From the NCBI RefSeq assembly GCF_017573545.1, contig NZ_JAGEOK010000012.1, positions 124,001-188,000 of the forward strand: DNA of 64,000 bases. Direction: 5' to 3'. The notes beneath the pieces were generated by a model, which did not search any database, was not told where the DNA came from, and saw only the letters and a list, made by a program, of their open reading frames with translations. Shown in pieces: positions 1 through 5,962 of the stretch (within the stretch, counting starts at the first letter, position 1; each line of letters opens with the position of its first letter). The position numbers and the translations under genes are program-made. Origin of the DNA: Actinomadura nitritigenes (GTDB lineage: Bacteria; Actinomycetota; Actinomycetes; Streptosporangiales; Streptosporangiaceae).

Positions 1-1064
1 GTCGGGTAGTCGTTGCACATCACGGCCGCGGCCTGTTCGGGGTTGAAGAGCTGCTGCTCGTCCCGGCGGAGCGACGACCCGCTCAGCGGCGCCACCTGGC
101 GGGCGGCCTCGATCAGCGGCGCGTCGTCGGCGTGGAGGGCGCTGCGGACCATCGCGGGCACGCCGCCGATCCCGGCGGGGGCCGAACCCGCCATGCCGTA
201 GACGATCGAGGCCAGCGCGGTGTCGTCCAGCCGCCGCTGCTCGCCTCCCAGCGTGTAGGCGATCGGCCGTGCCCGCAGCCTCCGGGCGAGCCGTGCGACG
301 TCGCGCAGGACCTCGTCGCCGTCGCAGGCGCCCGCACTGCGCTCGCACACCAGTCGCAGCGTTCGGCGCGCGGCCCGCGCGTTGGGACGCGCCCACATGT
401 CGAAGGCGAGGGGGTAGGCGCTGGAGAGCACGATCGAGCGCACATGCCCGGGATGCCGCTGGGCGTAGACCGTCATGAGGTAGGTGCCGTAGGACTCCCC
501 GAGCAGGTCCAGCCGTTCGATGCCCAGCTTCGCCCGGACGGCGTCGATGTCGTCGGCGATCTCGGCCGAGGTGTAGCCGCGCGCGCGGGTTCCGAGCGTC
601 CGGCCGCATTCACCGACCGCCCGCACGAAGCCGTCACGGGTCGCGGGCAGCGAGGCCAGGGCCCCGCACTGGACGGGGTCGGAGCGGTTGACGCCGCGCG
701 GATCGACGAGCAGCAGGTCGTGGTCGCGCAGCAGGCCGGCGAACATCCGGGCGTACTGGGGCGCGGACGCGATCGCGGAATCGCCCGGCCCCCCGGGGTT
801 GAGCGCCACCGTCCCCCTGACGGGCCGGGAGGCGTCGCGGTGCCTGATCAGGGCGTAGGCCACCGTGGTGTCCCCCAGCCCGGGGCGGTCCCGCACCAGC
901 GGCACCCGCACCGAACCGCACACCGCGCCGGACACCGGCACGCAGCCGGCCGGCTCCCCCGCCGGCTTCTCGGCGCGACCCGCCGGTGCGGTGATCGCGG
1001 CACCGCACGCGACGACGGCGACGGCGGCCGCCACGCTCCCCGCCCTCTTCGAGATCGACTTCAT
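1..1064 (-). CDS. Secreted alpha/beta-hydrolase peptidase (TAP/SlpD-like, S33), C-terminus outside window
   Basis: The reading frame starts at the ATG at 1064 and runs off the left edge, so about 354 residues are visible. The N-terminus (MKSISKRAGSVAAAVAVVACG) is a signal peptide, possibly with a lipobox ending in Cys. A nucleophile elbow GESYGTY is read near 480-510, the hallmark of serine alpha/beta-hydrolases, and the surrounding sequence (LNPGGPG, DPRGVNRSDPV, ECGRTL) matches actinobacterial tripeptidyl-aminopeptidase-like exported hydrolases. The catalytic Asp and His and the TAP C-terminal domain would lie outside the window. The likely role is extracellular release of short peptides. 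Family assignment is firm; the substrate is not known. Confidence 0.85.
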   Translation of the reverse strand, partial: MKSISKRAGSVAAAVAVVACGAAITAPAGRAEKPAGEPAGCVPVSGAVCGSVRVPLVRDRPGLGDTTVAYALIRHRDASRPVRGTVALNPGGPGDSAIASAPQYARMFAGLLRDHDLLLVDPRGVNRSDPVQCGALASLPATRDGFVRAVGECGRTLGTRARGYTSAEIADDIDAVRAKLGIERLDLLGESYGTYLMTVYAQRHPGHVRSIVLSSAYPLAFDMWARPNARAARRTLRLVCERSAGACDGDEVLRDVARLARRLRARPIAYTLGGEQRRLDDTALASIVYGMAGSAPAGIGGVPAMVRSALHADDAPLIEAARQVAPLSGSSLRRDEQQLFNPEQAAAVMCNDYP

Positions 1065-1255
1065 GCTCGGAGTCTGGAAGGCGTCCGATCGGCCGCGCAT
1101 CGCCCCTCATGGGGAACCTGCAGCCCGGACCTGAGAGGGAGACGGCTCAGGGACACCGGAGGCGACGTCGACCAGACTCGGGCCCATGGAATACGTCGGC
1201 CGGGCACCCGCGCCGCCGAATATCCGAGGCCGCATCCGAGGCCGCGCACAGCAGA

Positions 1256-1285
1256 ACGGCCCGACCGAGGTTCCGGTCGGGCCGT
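1256..1285 (-). terminator. Displaced original ssrA terminator
   Basis: An 11-bp GC-rich stem (ACGGCCCGACC paired with GGTCGGGCCGT) sits a few bases beyond the displaced tmRNA 3' end at 1291-1326 on the minus strand. It is where the tmRNA terminator should have been before the element inserted. It now lies about 14 kb from the functional ssrA. Confidence 0.7.
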
Positions 1286-1293
1286 ACGTGCTG

Positions 1294-1326
1294 GTGGAGG
1301 TGGCGGGAATCGAACCCGCGTCCTTC
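1294..1326 (-). repeat. Left attachment site: displaced 3' end of ssrA
   Basis: These 33 bases are identical to 15555-15587 and correspond to the T-arm and acceptor strand of tmRNA. On the minus strand the copy continues into an encoded CCA end (ACCTCCACCA), and a terminator hairpin follows at 1256-1285. It is therefore the original chromosomal 3' end, pushed aside by integration. It is not a second tmRNA: no tag reading frame or 5' acceptor half is nearby. Confidence 0.93.
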
Positions 1327-1335
1327 CCACTGTGC

Positions 1336-1426
1336 CGTTGGCTGTCGTTTTCCTGCGTTGGCCACAGTTGCTCTGACCTGTGTCGCAATCGCATTTCAGC
1401 GTTGGCTGTCGTTGGCTCACGTTGAC
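1336..1426. repeat. CGTTGGC direct repeats beside attL (putative integrase arm sites)
   Basis: Just inside the left end the heptamer CGTTGGC occurs four times, with a related CGTTGAC. The 14-mer CGTTGGCTGTCGTT is present twice, at 1336-1349 and 1400-1413. Direct repeats close to the core site are typical of arm-type sites bound by the N-terminal domain of phage integrases, or of Xis sites. Assignment is by position and repetition only. Confidence 0.5.
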
Positions 1427-1459
1427 TGTTTCGAGTCATATTCCGGGCGTAAAGCAGGC

Positions 1460-1495
1460 GGCCCCGAACTGGCGACTGCACCGCCAGCCGGGGCC
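1460..1495 (+). promoter_or_regulatory. Structured leader A (GGCCCCG stem-loop) upstream of the DUF2637 gene
   Basis: A hairpin with outer arms GGCCCCG/CGGGGCC and an inner CTGGCG/CGCCAG stem lies 28 bases before the ATG at 1524. The same architecture recurs at 2812-2845 and 5276-5312: an A-rich stretch, a GGCCCCG hairpin, a GATC-containing spacer, and GGAG before the start. The set is specific to plus-strand units of this element. It may be an attenuator or a protein-binding leader. Confidence 0.55.
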
Positions 1496-1523
1496 TTGAT
1501 CCGGACAACGGAGGTCCGAACCC

Positions 1524-2420
1524 ATGCACGATCGTAGATTCACCGCCGGCGGCATGAGCCGTCCGACGTTCCTCGCCCACCGCGCGACCATCGTCCTGAT
1601 GGCAGTCGGCGTCCTGGTGGCCACGGGCGACGGGTTCGCCCAGAGCTACGCAGGCCTGTACCGGTGGGCGCTCGAGCACCACCTCAGCGAGTGGAAGGCG
1701 GAGAGCTTCCCGCTGCTCGTCGACCTCTTCGTGGCCGTGGGCGAGCTGGGCCTCTTCGCCCTGGCGCTGGAGGGCCACCGCCTCCGGAAGAACGGGCTCG
1801 CGTGGATCGACGCTGCCCTGCCCTTCGCAATCGCGACGGCCGGGTGGGGTGTGTCCCTCGTCTTCAACGTCGGCGCGGTCGGGGGCCGGTTCGCCGATCA
1901 GGCGACCGCCGCCGTGCCGCCCGTAGCCTCCATGCTCGGCCTGCTGGTCCTGCTGCGGACCGTCCACCGGCTCATCACGCGACACCCTGTCGCGACACTC
2001 GCCGACGACGATCACGTGAGGGTGTCCGCCGCCGTGGACACCCCCGACGCCGCGCCGCTGCCGTGGTGGCCGCTCCCCGCGATCGGGGCCGCAGGTCAGG
2101 GCCCGTCCGGATACGACCTGTGGGACGAGATCGAGCCCGACGAGGACACCGCTCGCGACAGGGGCGACGAGGAGGCCGACGACCTTCTTACGGTTGACCG
2201 TGAGAAGCTTCTCGACCCCGAGCTTGCCCCGGTGCTCGCGACCGCCCGCGACCGGTTCGCCGAGGTGCTCGCGGCCGGTGGCCTGCCGTCCGTCCGCCGC
2301 ATCCGCAAGGAGCTGCGCGTTGGCCACCCGCGGGCCGTCGCCGTCCGGACGGCGCTCGAGAGTGAGGTAGGTCGCGAGCGAGTCCCCGAGAGCGTCCCTG
2401 CGGCGGTCCCGGCCGGGTGA
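1524..2420 (+). CDS. DUF2637-type membrane protein with C-terminal DNA-binding-like region
   Basis: 298 residues. The ATG at 1524 is preceded by GGAGGT with good spacing, so it is preferred to the internal ATG at 1554. Residues about 15-145 hold roughly four hydrophobic segments (for example around IVLMAVGVLVATGDG, LFVAVGELGLFALAL and AAVPPVASMLGLLVLL) typical of DUF2637 proteins of actinobacterial plasmids, integrative elements and phages. An acidic linker follows. The C-terminus (LPSVRRIRKELRVGHPRAVAVRTALE) looks like the small helix-turn-helix found at the end of plasmid transfer or replication accessory proteins. Its role is unknown. It is the leftmost gene of the element and has the structured leader A in front. 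Confidence 0.75.
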   Translation: MHDRRFTAGGMSRPTFLAHRATIVLMAVGVLVATGDGFAQSYAGLYRWALEHHLSEWKAESFPLLVDLFVAVGELGLFALALEGHRLRKNGLAWIDAALPFAIATAGWGVSLVFNVGAVGGRFADQATAAVPPVASMLGLLVLLRTVHRLITRHPVATLADDDHVRVSAAVDTPDAAPLPWWPLPAIGAAGQGPSGYDLWDEIEPDEDTARDRGDEEADDLLTVDREKLLDPELAPVLATARDRFAEVLAAGGLPSVRRIRKELRVGHPRAVAVRTALESEVGRERVPESVPAAVPAG

Positions 2421-2532
2421 CCTAACTGCCCGCCGGGACCTAACTCACCTACCTTTGCGCAGGTCGCGCCGGGAGTTAGGCCCCGGCGGGTGGCGAGGTA
2501 GATATCTAACTCGGGTAGGTCGTCGCCTAACT
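2421..2532. repeat. CCTAACT repeats and inverted repeat between convergent genes
   Basis: The heptamer CCTAACT occurs at 2421-2427, 2439-2445 and 2526-2532, in inverted form (AGTTAGG) at 2474-2480, and as TCTAACT at 2505-2511. Longer arms at 2429-2446 and 2473-2490 form an imperfect inverted repeat combining CCCGCCGGG with CCTAACTC. The region lies between the convergent DUF2637 and ribbon-helix-helix genes. It could be a bidirectional terminator, an iteron array or a partition/transfer site; the repeat of a short unit in both orientations favours protein binding. Confidence 0.6.
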
Positions 2533-2684
2533 CAGCGCTTCGGCTTGTCGTCCTTGCTGACGTACTTCTCAAGGCACTCGTTGATCACGTCGCTGACCGT
2601 GCGCCCCTCCCGCTCGGCCTTCTCCTGAGCCTGTTTCCAGCGCTCATCAGGCACGCGGACACCACGGATCTTCTTCTCAGGCAC
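2532..2684 (-). CDS. Ribbon-helix-helix (Arc/CopG-type) regulator
   Basis: 50 residues, read from GTG at 2684 because GGAGGG lies at ideal distance; an in-frame ATG at 2726 would add 14 residues and overlap the presumed operator. The sequence fits the RHH fold: a short basic strand (KKIRGVRVPDERW) followed by two helices (KQAQEKAEREGRT, VSDVINECLEKYV). Such proteins dimerise and usually repress their own promoter. It is divergent from the DUF6907-like gene, and the intervening region carries two TCTTGCAT boxes. It probably controls both units, perhaps copy number or transfer functions of the element. Confidence 0.75.
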   Translation of the reverse strand: MPEKKIRGVRVPDERWKQAQEKAEREGRTVSDVINECLEKYVSKDDKPKR

Positions 2685-2811
2685 GACCCCTCCAGCCAAC
2701 CCCGGTGTTAATACGGATTCTTGCATCTAGCTGGGAATCTGTCTTGCATGAGTTCGGCTCGCGGGGTTACTGTTCATACGAAACAAGCCCCTAAGCAGGG
2801 CAGAAAAAGGC
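2685..2811. promoter_or_regulatory. Divergent promoter region with TCTTGCAT direct repeats
   Basis: The octamer TCTTGCAT occurs at 2719-2726 and 2742-2749, 23 bp apart, so on the same helix face. For the minus strand a good -10 (TATTAA, about 2706-2711) lies just upstream of the RHH start. For the plus strand TTGCAT (2744-2749), 18 bases, then TACTGT is a possible promoter. The boxes would overlap both promoters, which suggests autoregulation by the RHH protein. Confidence 0.5.
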
Positions 2812-2845
2812 GGCCCCGGCCGGTGCTGGAACACCGACCAGGGCC
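2812..2845 (+). promoter_or_regulatory. Structured leader B (GGCCCCG stem-loop)
   Basis: The outer arms GGCCC/GGGCC enclose an inner GGCCGGTG/CACCGACC stem, preceded by an A-rich CAGAAAAAGGC tract. The start codon at 2878 is 32 bases downstream. It shares the AACACCG loop segment, the GATC spacer and GGAG with leader C, and the CCCATG start context with leader A. Confidence 0.55.
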
Positions 2846-2877
2846 TAGGGATCAACGCCCCGGGAGGCGTATCACCC

Positions 2878-3231
2878 ATGACCGACAACCCTAGCGAGCG
2901 CTGCCGCTTCTCGTGGTGCGAGCAGCACAGCGAGACGGACAAGTACGTCAGGCACCTCGCCGACGTCGGCACCGTCGACCTCGTGGACAAGGACTGGCCG
3001 CTGCAGGTCCGCGTGGCCTGCGTCGACAACAAGGACGCCACCGGCTCGACGACCCCGTTCCTGACCCCGTACGTCTCGGTCCGCTGGGACGAGCCGCCCG
3101 AGTACGACCCGACCCCCGAGAACCTCGGGACGAACGTCGGCCTCGACCTCGACGGGCTCGACGCGCTCATGCTCGCCGAACTGCTGACCCGCGCCGTCCG
3201 CCTGCTCGCCGACGGGGCGTCGCAGTCGTGA
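2878..3231 (+). CDS. DUF6907-like hypothetical protein
   Basis: 117 residues. The N-terminus contains a Cys/Trp/His pattern (CRFSWCEQH), followed by two beta-rich segments (VDLVDKDWPLQVRVACVD, FLTPYVSVRWDEPP) and a C-terminal helix rich in Leu and Ala (LDALMLAELLTRAVRLLADG). This order matches DUF6907 proteins common in Streptomyces and phage elements; the match is from memory of the family pattern. There are no catalytic motifs. It overlaps the next gene by four bases (GTGA), so the two are translationally coupled. Possible metal binding through the Cys/His cluster. Confidence 0.65.
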   Translation: MTDNPSERCRFSWCEQHSETDKYVRHLADVGTVDLVDKDWPLQVRVACVDNKDATGSTTPFLTPYVSVRWDEPPEYDPTPENLGTNVGLDLDGLDALMLAELLTRAVRLLADGASQS

Positions 3232-3656
3232 AGGGCGTCCTGTGCCCCGACTGCGGAACAACGGAGTTCCGCTACGTCGACAAGGCCAACGACCGCGCCC
3301 GGCTCGACTGCCCGCGCGGCCACGAGTTCCCCACCGCCGAGCCGATGACCGAGGCCGGGCGGCGCGCAGACGCGGCCCTGCGGGAGCGTGCCGCGCGCGG
3401 TGCCACCTACCCGGGCGGGGAGCCCGCCAGTGTCCGCTACGCGGCCGACGACCCGCTGGCGGCTCTCGGCTGGTCGCTGCTGGAGCGCATCCTCGACTTC
3501 GGCCGCCGCCGCGGCGAGGACGCCATGCTCGCCGTGCTGCGGGTCCACCTGGCACTCGCGGACGGCCTGCTCGACGAGGACGCCGCCATCGCCCTGATGG
3601 TCCGGATCCGCGACGGCGAGCACGCGGCCGTGCTGGAGGAGATCGGCGAGGTGTAG
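3228..3656 (+). CDS. Small zinc-ribbon hypothetical protein
   Basis: 142 residues from a GTG at 3228 that overlaps the stop of the preceding gene. The N-terminal 30 residues form a zinc-ribbon-like CPDC...CPRGH pair (MKGVLCPDCG; LDCPRGHEF). The rest is helical, with a conserved-looking segment LGWSLLERILDFGRRRGEDAMLAVLRVHLALADGLLDEDAAIALMVRI (positions about 85-130). The function is not recognised. With its upstream partner it forms a two-gene unit ending at the hairpin at 3669-3694. Confidence 0.7.
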   Translation: MKGVLCPDCGTTEFRYVDKANDRARLDCPRGHEFPTAEPMTEAGRRADAALRERAARGATYPGGEPASVRYAADDPLAALGWSLLERILDFGRRRGEDAMLAVLRVHLALADGLLDEDAAIALMVRIRDGEHAAVLEEIGEV

Positions 3657-3668
3657 GCCGTCCACGCG

Positions 3669-3694
3669 AGGCCCCTGGTTTCGACCAGGGGCCT
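3669..3694 (+). terminator. Hairpin terminator after the zinc-ribbon gene
   Basis: AGGCCCCTGGTTTCGACCAGGGGCCT forms an 11-bp stem with a short TTCG-type loop, 12 bases after the stop codon, followed by CTTCGT. It would end the two-gene plus-strand unit. Confidence 0.8.
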
Positions 3695-3931
3695 CTTCGT
3701 ATGCCCGCAGAAGGCCGGAATCCGCCCATCCGACGGGGGGCGAAACCACGAAACCAGCAGGTCAGCCCGATACCACCCCCGAAACCTGGTTTCGGGTCAG
3801 GTGAAACCACCTGCACCCGCCTTAAGGCGGGTGCAGGTCGACTACCGGCCACCGCCCGGCGGTTGAACCGCCGCTGCGGGAGCGGCAGTTACCGCCTCCA
3901 GAGCGGCAGGTACCAGCCAGAGGCTGTCAGC
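3695..3931. repeat. Palindrome-rich intergenic region (candidate origin, oriT or double terminator)
   Basis: 237 bases without a gene between convergent units. It contains CGAAACCTGGTTTCG (about 3780-3794), a perfect 28-bp palindrome at 3811-3838 (arms CCTGCACCCGCC, centre TTAA), a GGCGGTTGAACCGCC palindrome near 3859, and two direct repeats of GAGCGGCAG(T/G)TACC shortly after. GAAACCA recurs several times at the left. A terminator accounts for one palindrome at most. The density of inverted and direct repeats resembles plasmid origins or transfer sites. Confidence 0.55.
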
Positions 3932-5140
3932 TCAGCTTGACGCACCAGGCAGTGCCTGGTCCGTCCCGGGCGCGCACAGCTCCCGATACGCCTCGTTCAG
4001 CTCGACGGCTTCCGGGATGTGCCGCTCCTCCACGGCGGTGAGAACCTCGGCGGCGCGCCAGTAGTTCGACGGCACGAGCCGCCCGCTCGTCACCGCCTCC
4101 AGCGCGGTCGCCGCGGCCTCGTCCGGCTGGTCGGCGGCGAGCAGCGCCAGCGCCAGGTCGAGCCGGGCGGACACCGCCCGCCGCGGTCGGGCCGGGCCGG
4201 CGGCAGGGCGCTCCAGACGGGCGAGGACGCCACGCGCGTACGGCTCGGCCGCCGGGTCCCCGATCCATGCGAGCGTCGTGGCCGTGTAGGCATCGCTCTT
4301 GGCCGGGTCGTACCGGAAGTGATGCTCGGGCCGGTCGGGCATCGGCAACGGTTCCACGAGCCGCTCGACCCGCGCCAGAGCCTCGCGCGTCCGCTGCCCG
4401 TCGCCAAGACGGGCCCACGCCCGTCCCTCCTGCGCGGTCGCCTGGATGAACGCCGAGCCGTCCCGCGGGGCGATCTCCTGCGCGCCCCTCGACAGCGTGA
4501 TGGCCGCCCGGTAGTCGCCATCGGTGAGCTTCTGCCAGGCGCGGGTCTCCAGCGTCCAGGCGAGGATCTCGGGGTGGTCGGCGTGCTCGGCGAGCTGCGC
4601 GGCGGTGCGCAGGCGCGCGGACGCGGCCGGGATCTGGTCGAGGTCGATATCGCAGGTGGCGGCGAGCAGCGACAGCCAGCCGCCAGCGACGGTGAGGCGG
4701 CGCCGCTCCGCCAGCGTCATGCGCGCGTCCATCAGCTTGCCGACGTACCCGAGGTGCCGCCGGATCCTCCCCAGCAGCTCGCCGGGCGGGGTGCGCGGAT
4801 AGGCCGACGCCAGCTCGTCCACGGTCAGCTCCAGCGCCACGAGGGTGTCGTCTCCGACGTCACTGGCGGCGACACGGCGCGCCAGCTCCAGCGCCTCGAT
4901 CTCGTCATCAAGGGGAGCCGCCGGGGCGCGCGGCGGAGTGGCCGGGCGGAGCGCGGCGAGCCGCCCGCCGGCGCCGAGGATCTCGTCCAGGCGCTCGGCG
5001 ATCTGCTTGGAGGGCGCCCGCTCTCCGCTGACCAGCCGGGAGATGTAGCCGCCGTTGCAGGGGACCTGCGCGGCCAGTGCCCGCTGGCTGATCTTCCGCT
5101 CGGCCATGAGCCGGCCGAGTGCCTCGCCGAAGGTGGCCAT
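3932..5140 (-). CDS. XRE-family regulator with TPR-like C-terminal domain
   Basis: 402 residues from the ATG at 5140. Residues 5-55 form a Cro/C1-type helix-turn-helix (LMAERKISQRALAAQVPCNGGYISRLVSGERAPS). The remaining 340 residues are helical with repeated A/L/E-rich hairpins (AQLAEHADHPEILAWTLETRAWQKLTDGDYRAAI and similar), typical of actinobacterial XRE-TPR regulators that sense a peptide or partner protein. It stands alone on the minus strand, divergent from the small-gene unit at 5335. A role in activating or silencing element genes is likely, but the target is unknown. Confidence 0.8.
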   Translation of the reverse strand: MATFGEALGRLMAERKISQRALAAQVPCNGGYISRLVSGERAPSKQIAERLDEILGAGGRLAALRPATPPRAPAAPLDDEIEALELARRVAASDVGDDTLVALELTVDELASAYPRTPPGELLGRIRRHLGYVGKLMDARMTLAERRRLTVAGGWLSLLAATCDIDLDQIPAASARLRTAAQLAEHADHPEILAWTLETRAWQKLTDGDYRAAITLSRGAQEIAPRDGSAFIQATAQEGRAWARLGDGQRTREALARVERLVEPLPMPDRPEHHFRYDPAKSDAYTATTLAWIGDPAAEPYARGVLARLERPAAGPARPRRAVSARLDLALALLAADQPDEAAATALEAVTSGRLVPSNYWRAAEVLTAVEERHIPEAVELNEAYRELCAPGTDQALPGASS

Positions 5141-5275
5141 CGCATCGCCCCGTTTCGCCCCGGGTTGCCTGCTGCCTGCTGCTGCCCGACGCCCGTTGGC
5201 AGCAGGCAGCGCCTTCCACGCTAGCGGCGGAAGCGGTCAGGTGGGGCTGTGAAAGGTGTCGCAGGACACAAAGAC

Positions 5276-5312
5276 GGCCCCGGACGGTGGGCGAACACCG
5301 CTCCCCGGGGCC
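5276..5312 (+). promoter_or_regulatory. Structured leader C (GGCCCCGG stem-loop)
   Basis: The arms GGCCCCGG/CCGGGGCC enclose a GGTG/CACC inner stem with the GCGAACACCG loop segment also seen in leader B. It follows a CACAAAGAC tract and precedes GATCGGAG and the ATG at 5335, 22 bases away. It is the third member of the leader family in this element. Confidence 0.55.
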
Positions 5313-5334
5313 TGACCGGATCGGAGTCCGGCTG

Positions 5335-5562
5335 ATGAGAACGCTACCGAACCTGGGCGACACGGTGGTGGACATGCCACCCATCCCCGACCAGCCGCCG
5401 CCGATCCCGGACGGCATCATGCACTGGTACGGCGAGGCCACCCGCGCATGGTGGGCAGTGGTCCCCGGTCGCCACGGCGCGCGCCTCATCGAGGCGCCCA
5501 GCGAGGACGCGCTCGCCGTGATGGTCGACTGGAACCTACGGCAGGTGTGGAACGGCTCATGA
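5335..5562 (+). CDS. Small hypothetical protein
   Basis: 75 residues. The ATG at 5335 is chosen because GGAG precedes it; the frame is open further upstream but would run through leader C. The sequence has a Pro-rich N-terminal third (DMPPIPDQPPPIPDG) and a compact C-terminal part (HWYGEATRAWWAVVPGRHGARLIEAPSEDALAVMVDWNLRQVW), which looks like a small alpha/beta unit. No family is recognised. Its stop overlaps the start of the next gene (ATGA). Confidence 0.6.
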   Translation: MRTLPNLGDTVVDMPPIPDQPPPIPDGIMHWYGEATRAWWAVVPGRHGARLIEAPSEDALAVMVDWNLRQVWNGS

Positions 5563-5741
5563 GCAAGGACGAACGGCGCCGCCTCGCCCGCAAGGCCATT
5601 GCGTTCGATGTGCTGATGGCCAACCTCCCGACCGCCGGGCACCCCGACCGCGGCGACCCTGAGGCCGTCAGGAGAGCCCTGGAGGTTCTCGATGAGGAGG
5701 AGCCCGCGGGGGAAGCTGGAGACAGCCCAGAGGGCGCCTGA
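5559..5741 (+). CDS. Small acidic hypothetical protein
   Basis: 60 residues, starting at an ATG that overlaps the previous stop. It has a basic N-terminus (MSKDERRRLARKAIAFDVLMANL) and an acidic C-terminus (RRALEVLDEEEPAGEAGDSPEGA). No recognised domain. It is translationally coupled to the gene before it and followed at once by a strong terminator. Confidence 0.55.
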   Translation: MSKDERRRLARKAIAFDVLMANLPTAGHPDRGDPEAVRRALEVLDEEEPAGEAGDSPEGA

Positions 5742-5745
5742 GACG

Positions 5746-5785
5746 CCCCCGCCCCGGGCTGCTGCGGAGTTGCCCGGGGCGGGGG
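5746..5785 (+). terminator. Strong GC hairpin terminator
   Basis: A perfect 14-bp stem (CCCCCGCCCCGGGC with GCCCGGGGCGGGGG) and a 12-base loop start four bases after the stop codon at 5741. It lies between convergent units and could also stop minus-strand transcription leaving the tape-measure operon. Confidence 0.8.
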
Positions 5786-5844
5786 TCAGGCCCTTCGGCC
5801 CGGCCGGTCCGGGCCTTCTGGAAGATCTCGGGCCGAAGGACGTC

Positions 5845-5940
5845 TCATACGGTGACGTTCACGACCTGGTGCCAGGAGGTGAACTGTTTAACGGCGTTAG
5901 ACAGTTCGTCTTCAGTGGGGAACCGCTCGGCGAACTGCAC
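5845..5940 (-). pseudogene. Probable remnant of a tail gene downstream of the tape measure
   Basis: After the tape-measure stop, a different minus-strand frame remains open with coding-like composition: DERQIADKVQFAERFPTEDELSNAVKQF then TSWHQVVNVTV, stop at 5845-5847. The only usual start inside it is GTG at 5940 (31 residues) without a clear ribosome binding site; upstream in frame is a stop near the tape-measure end. It reads like the truncated end of a lost tail or minor structural gene. A real micro-ORF is the alternative. Confidence 0.4.
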
Positions 5941-5962
5941 CTTGTCGGCGATCTGCCGCTCA

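Noticed and set aside
1291..1326. Second tmRNA or a tRNA gene at the left end
   Set aside because: Only the T-arm/acceptor strand is present; no 5' acceptor half, tag frame or cloverleaf. It is the displaced ssrA 3' end.
1107..2327. 406-residue minus-strand ORF
   Set aside because: Antisense to the DUF2637 gene and crossing attL; composition is the shadow of a GC-rich coding strand.
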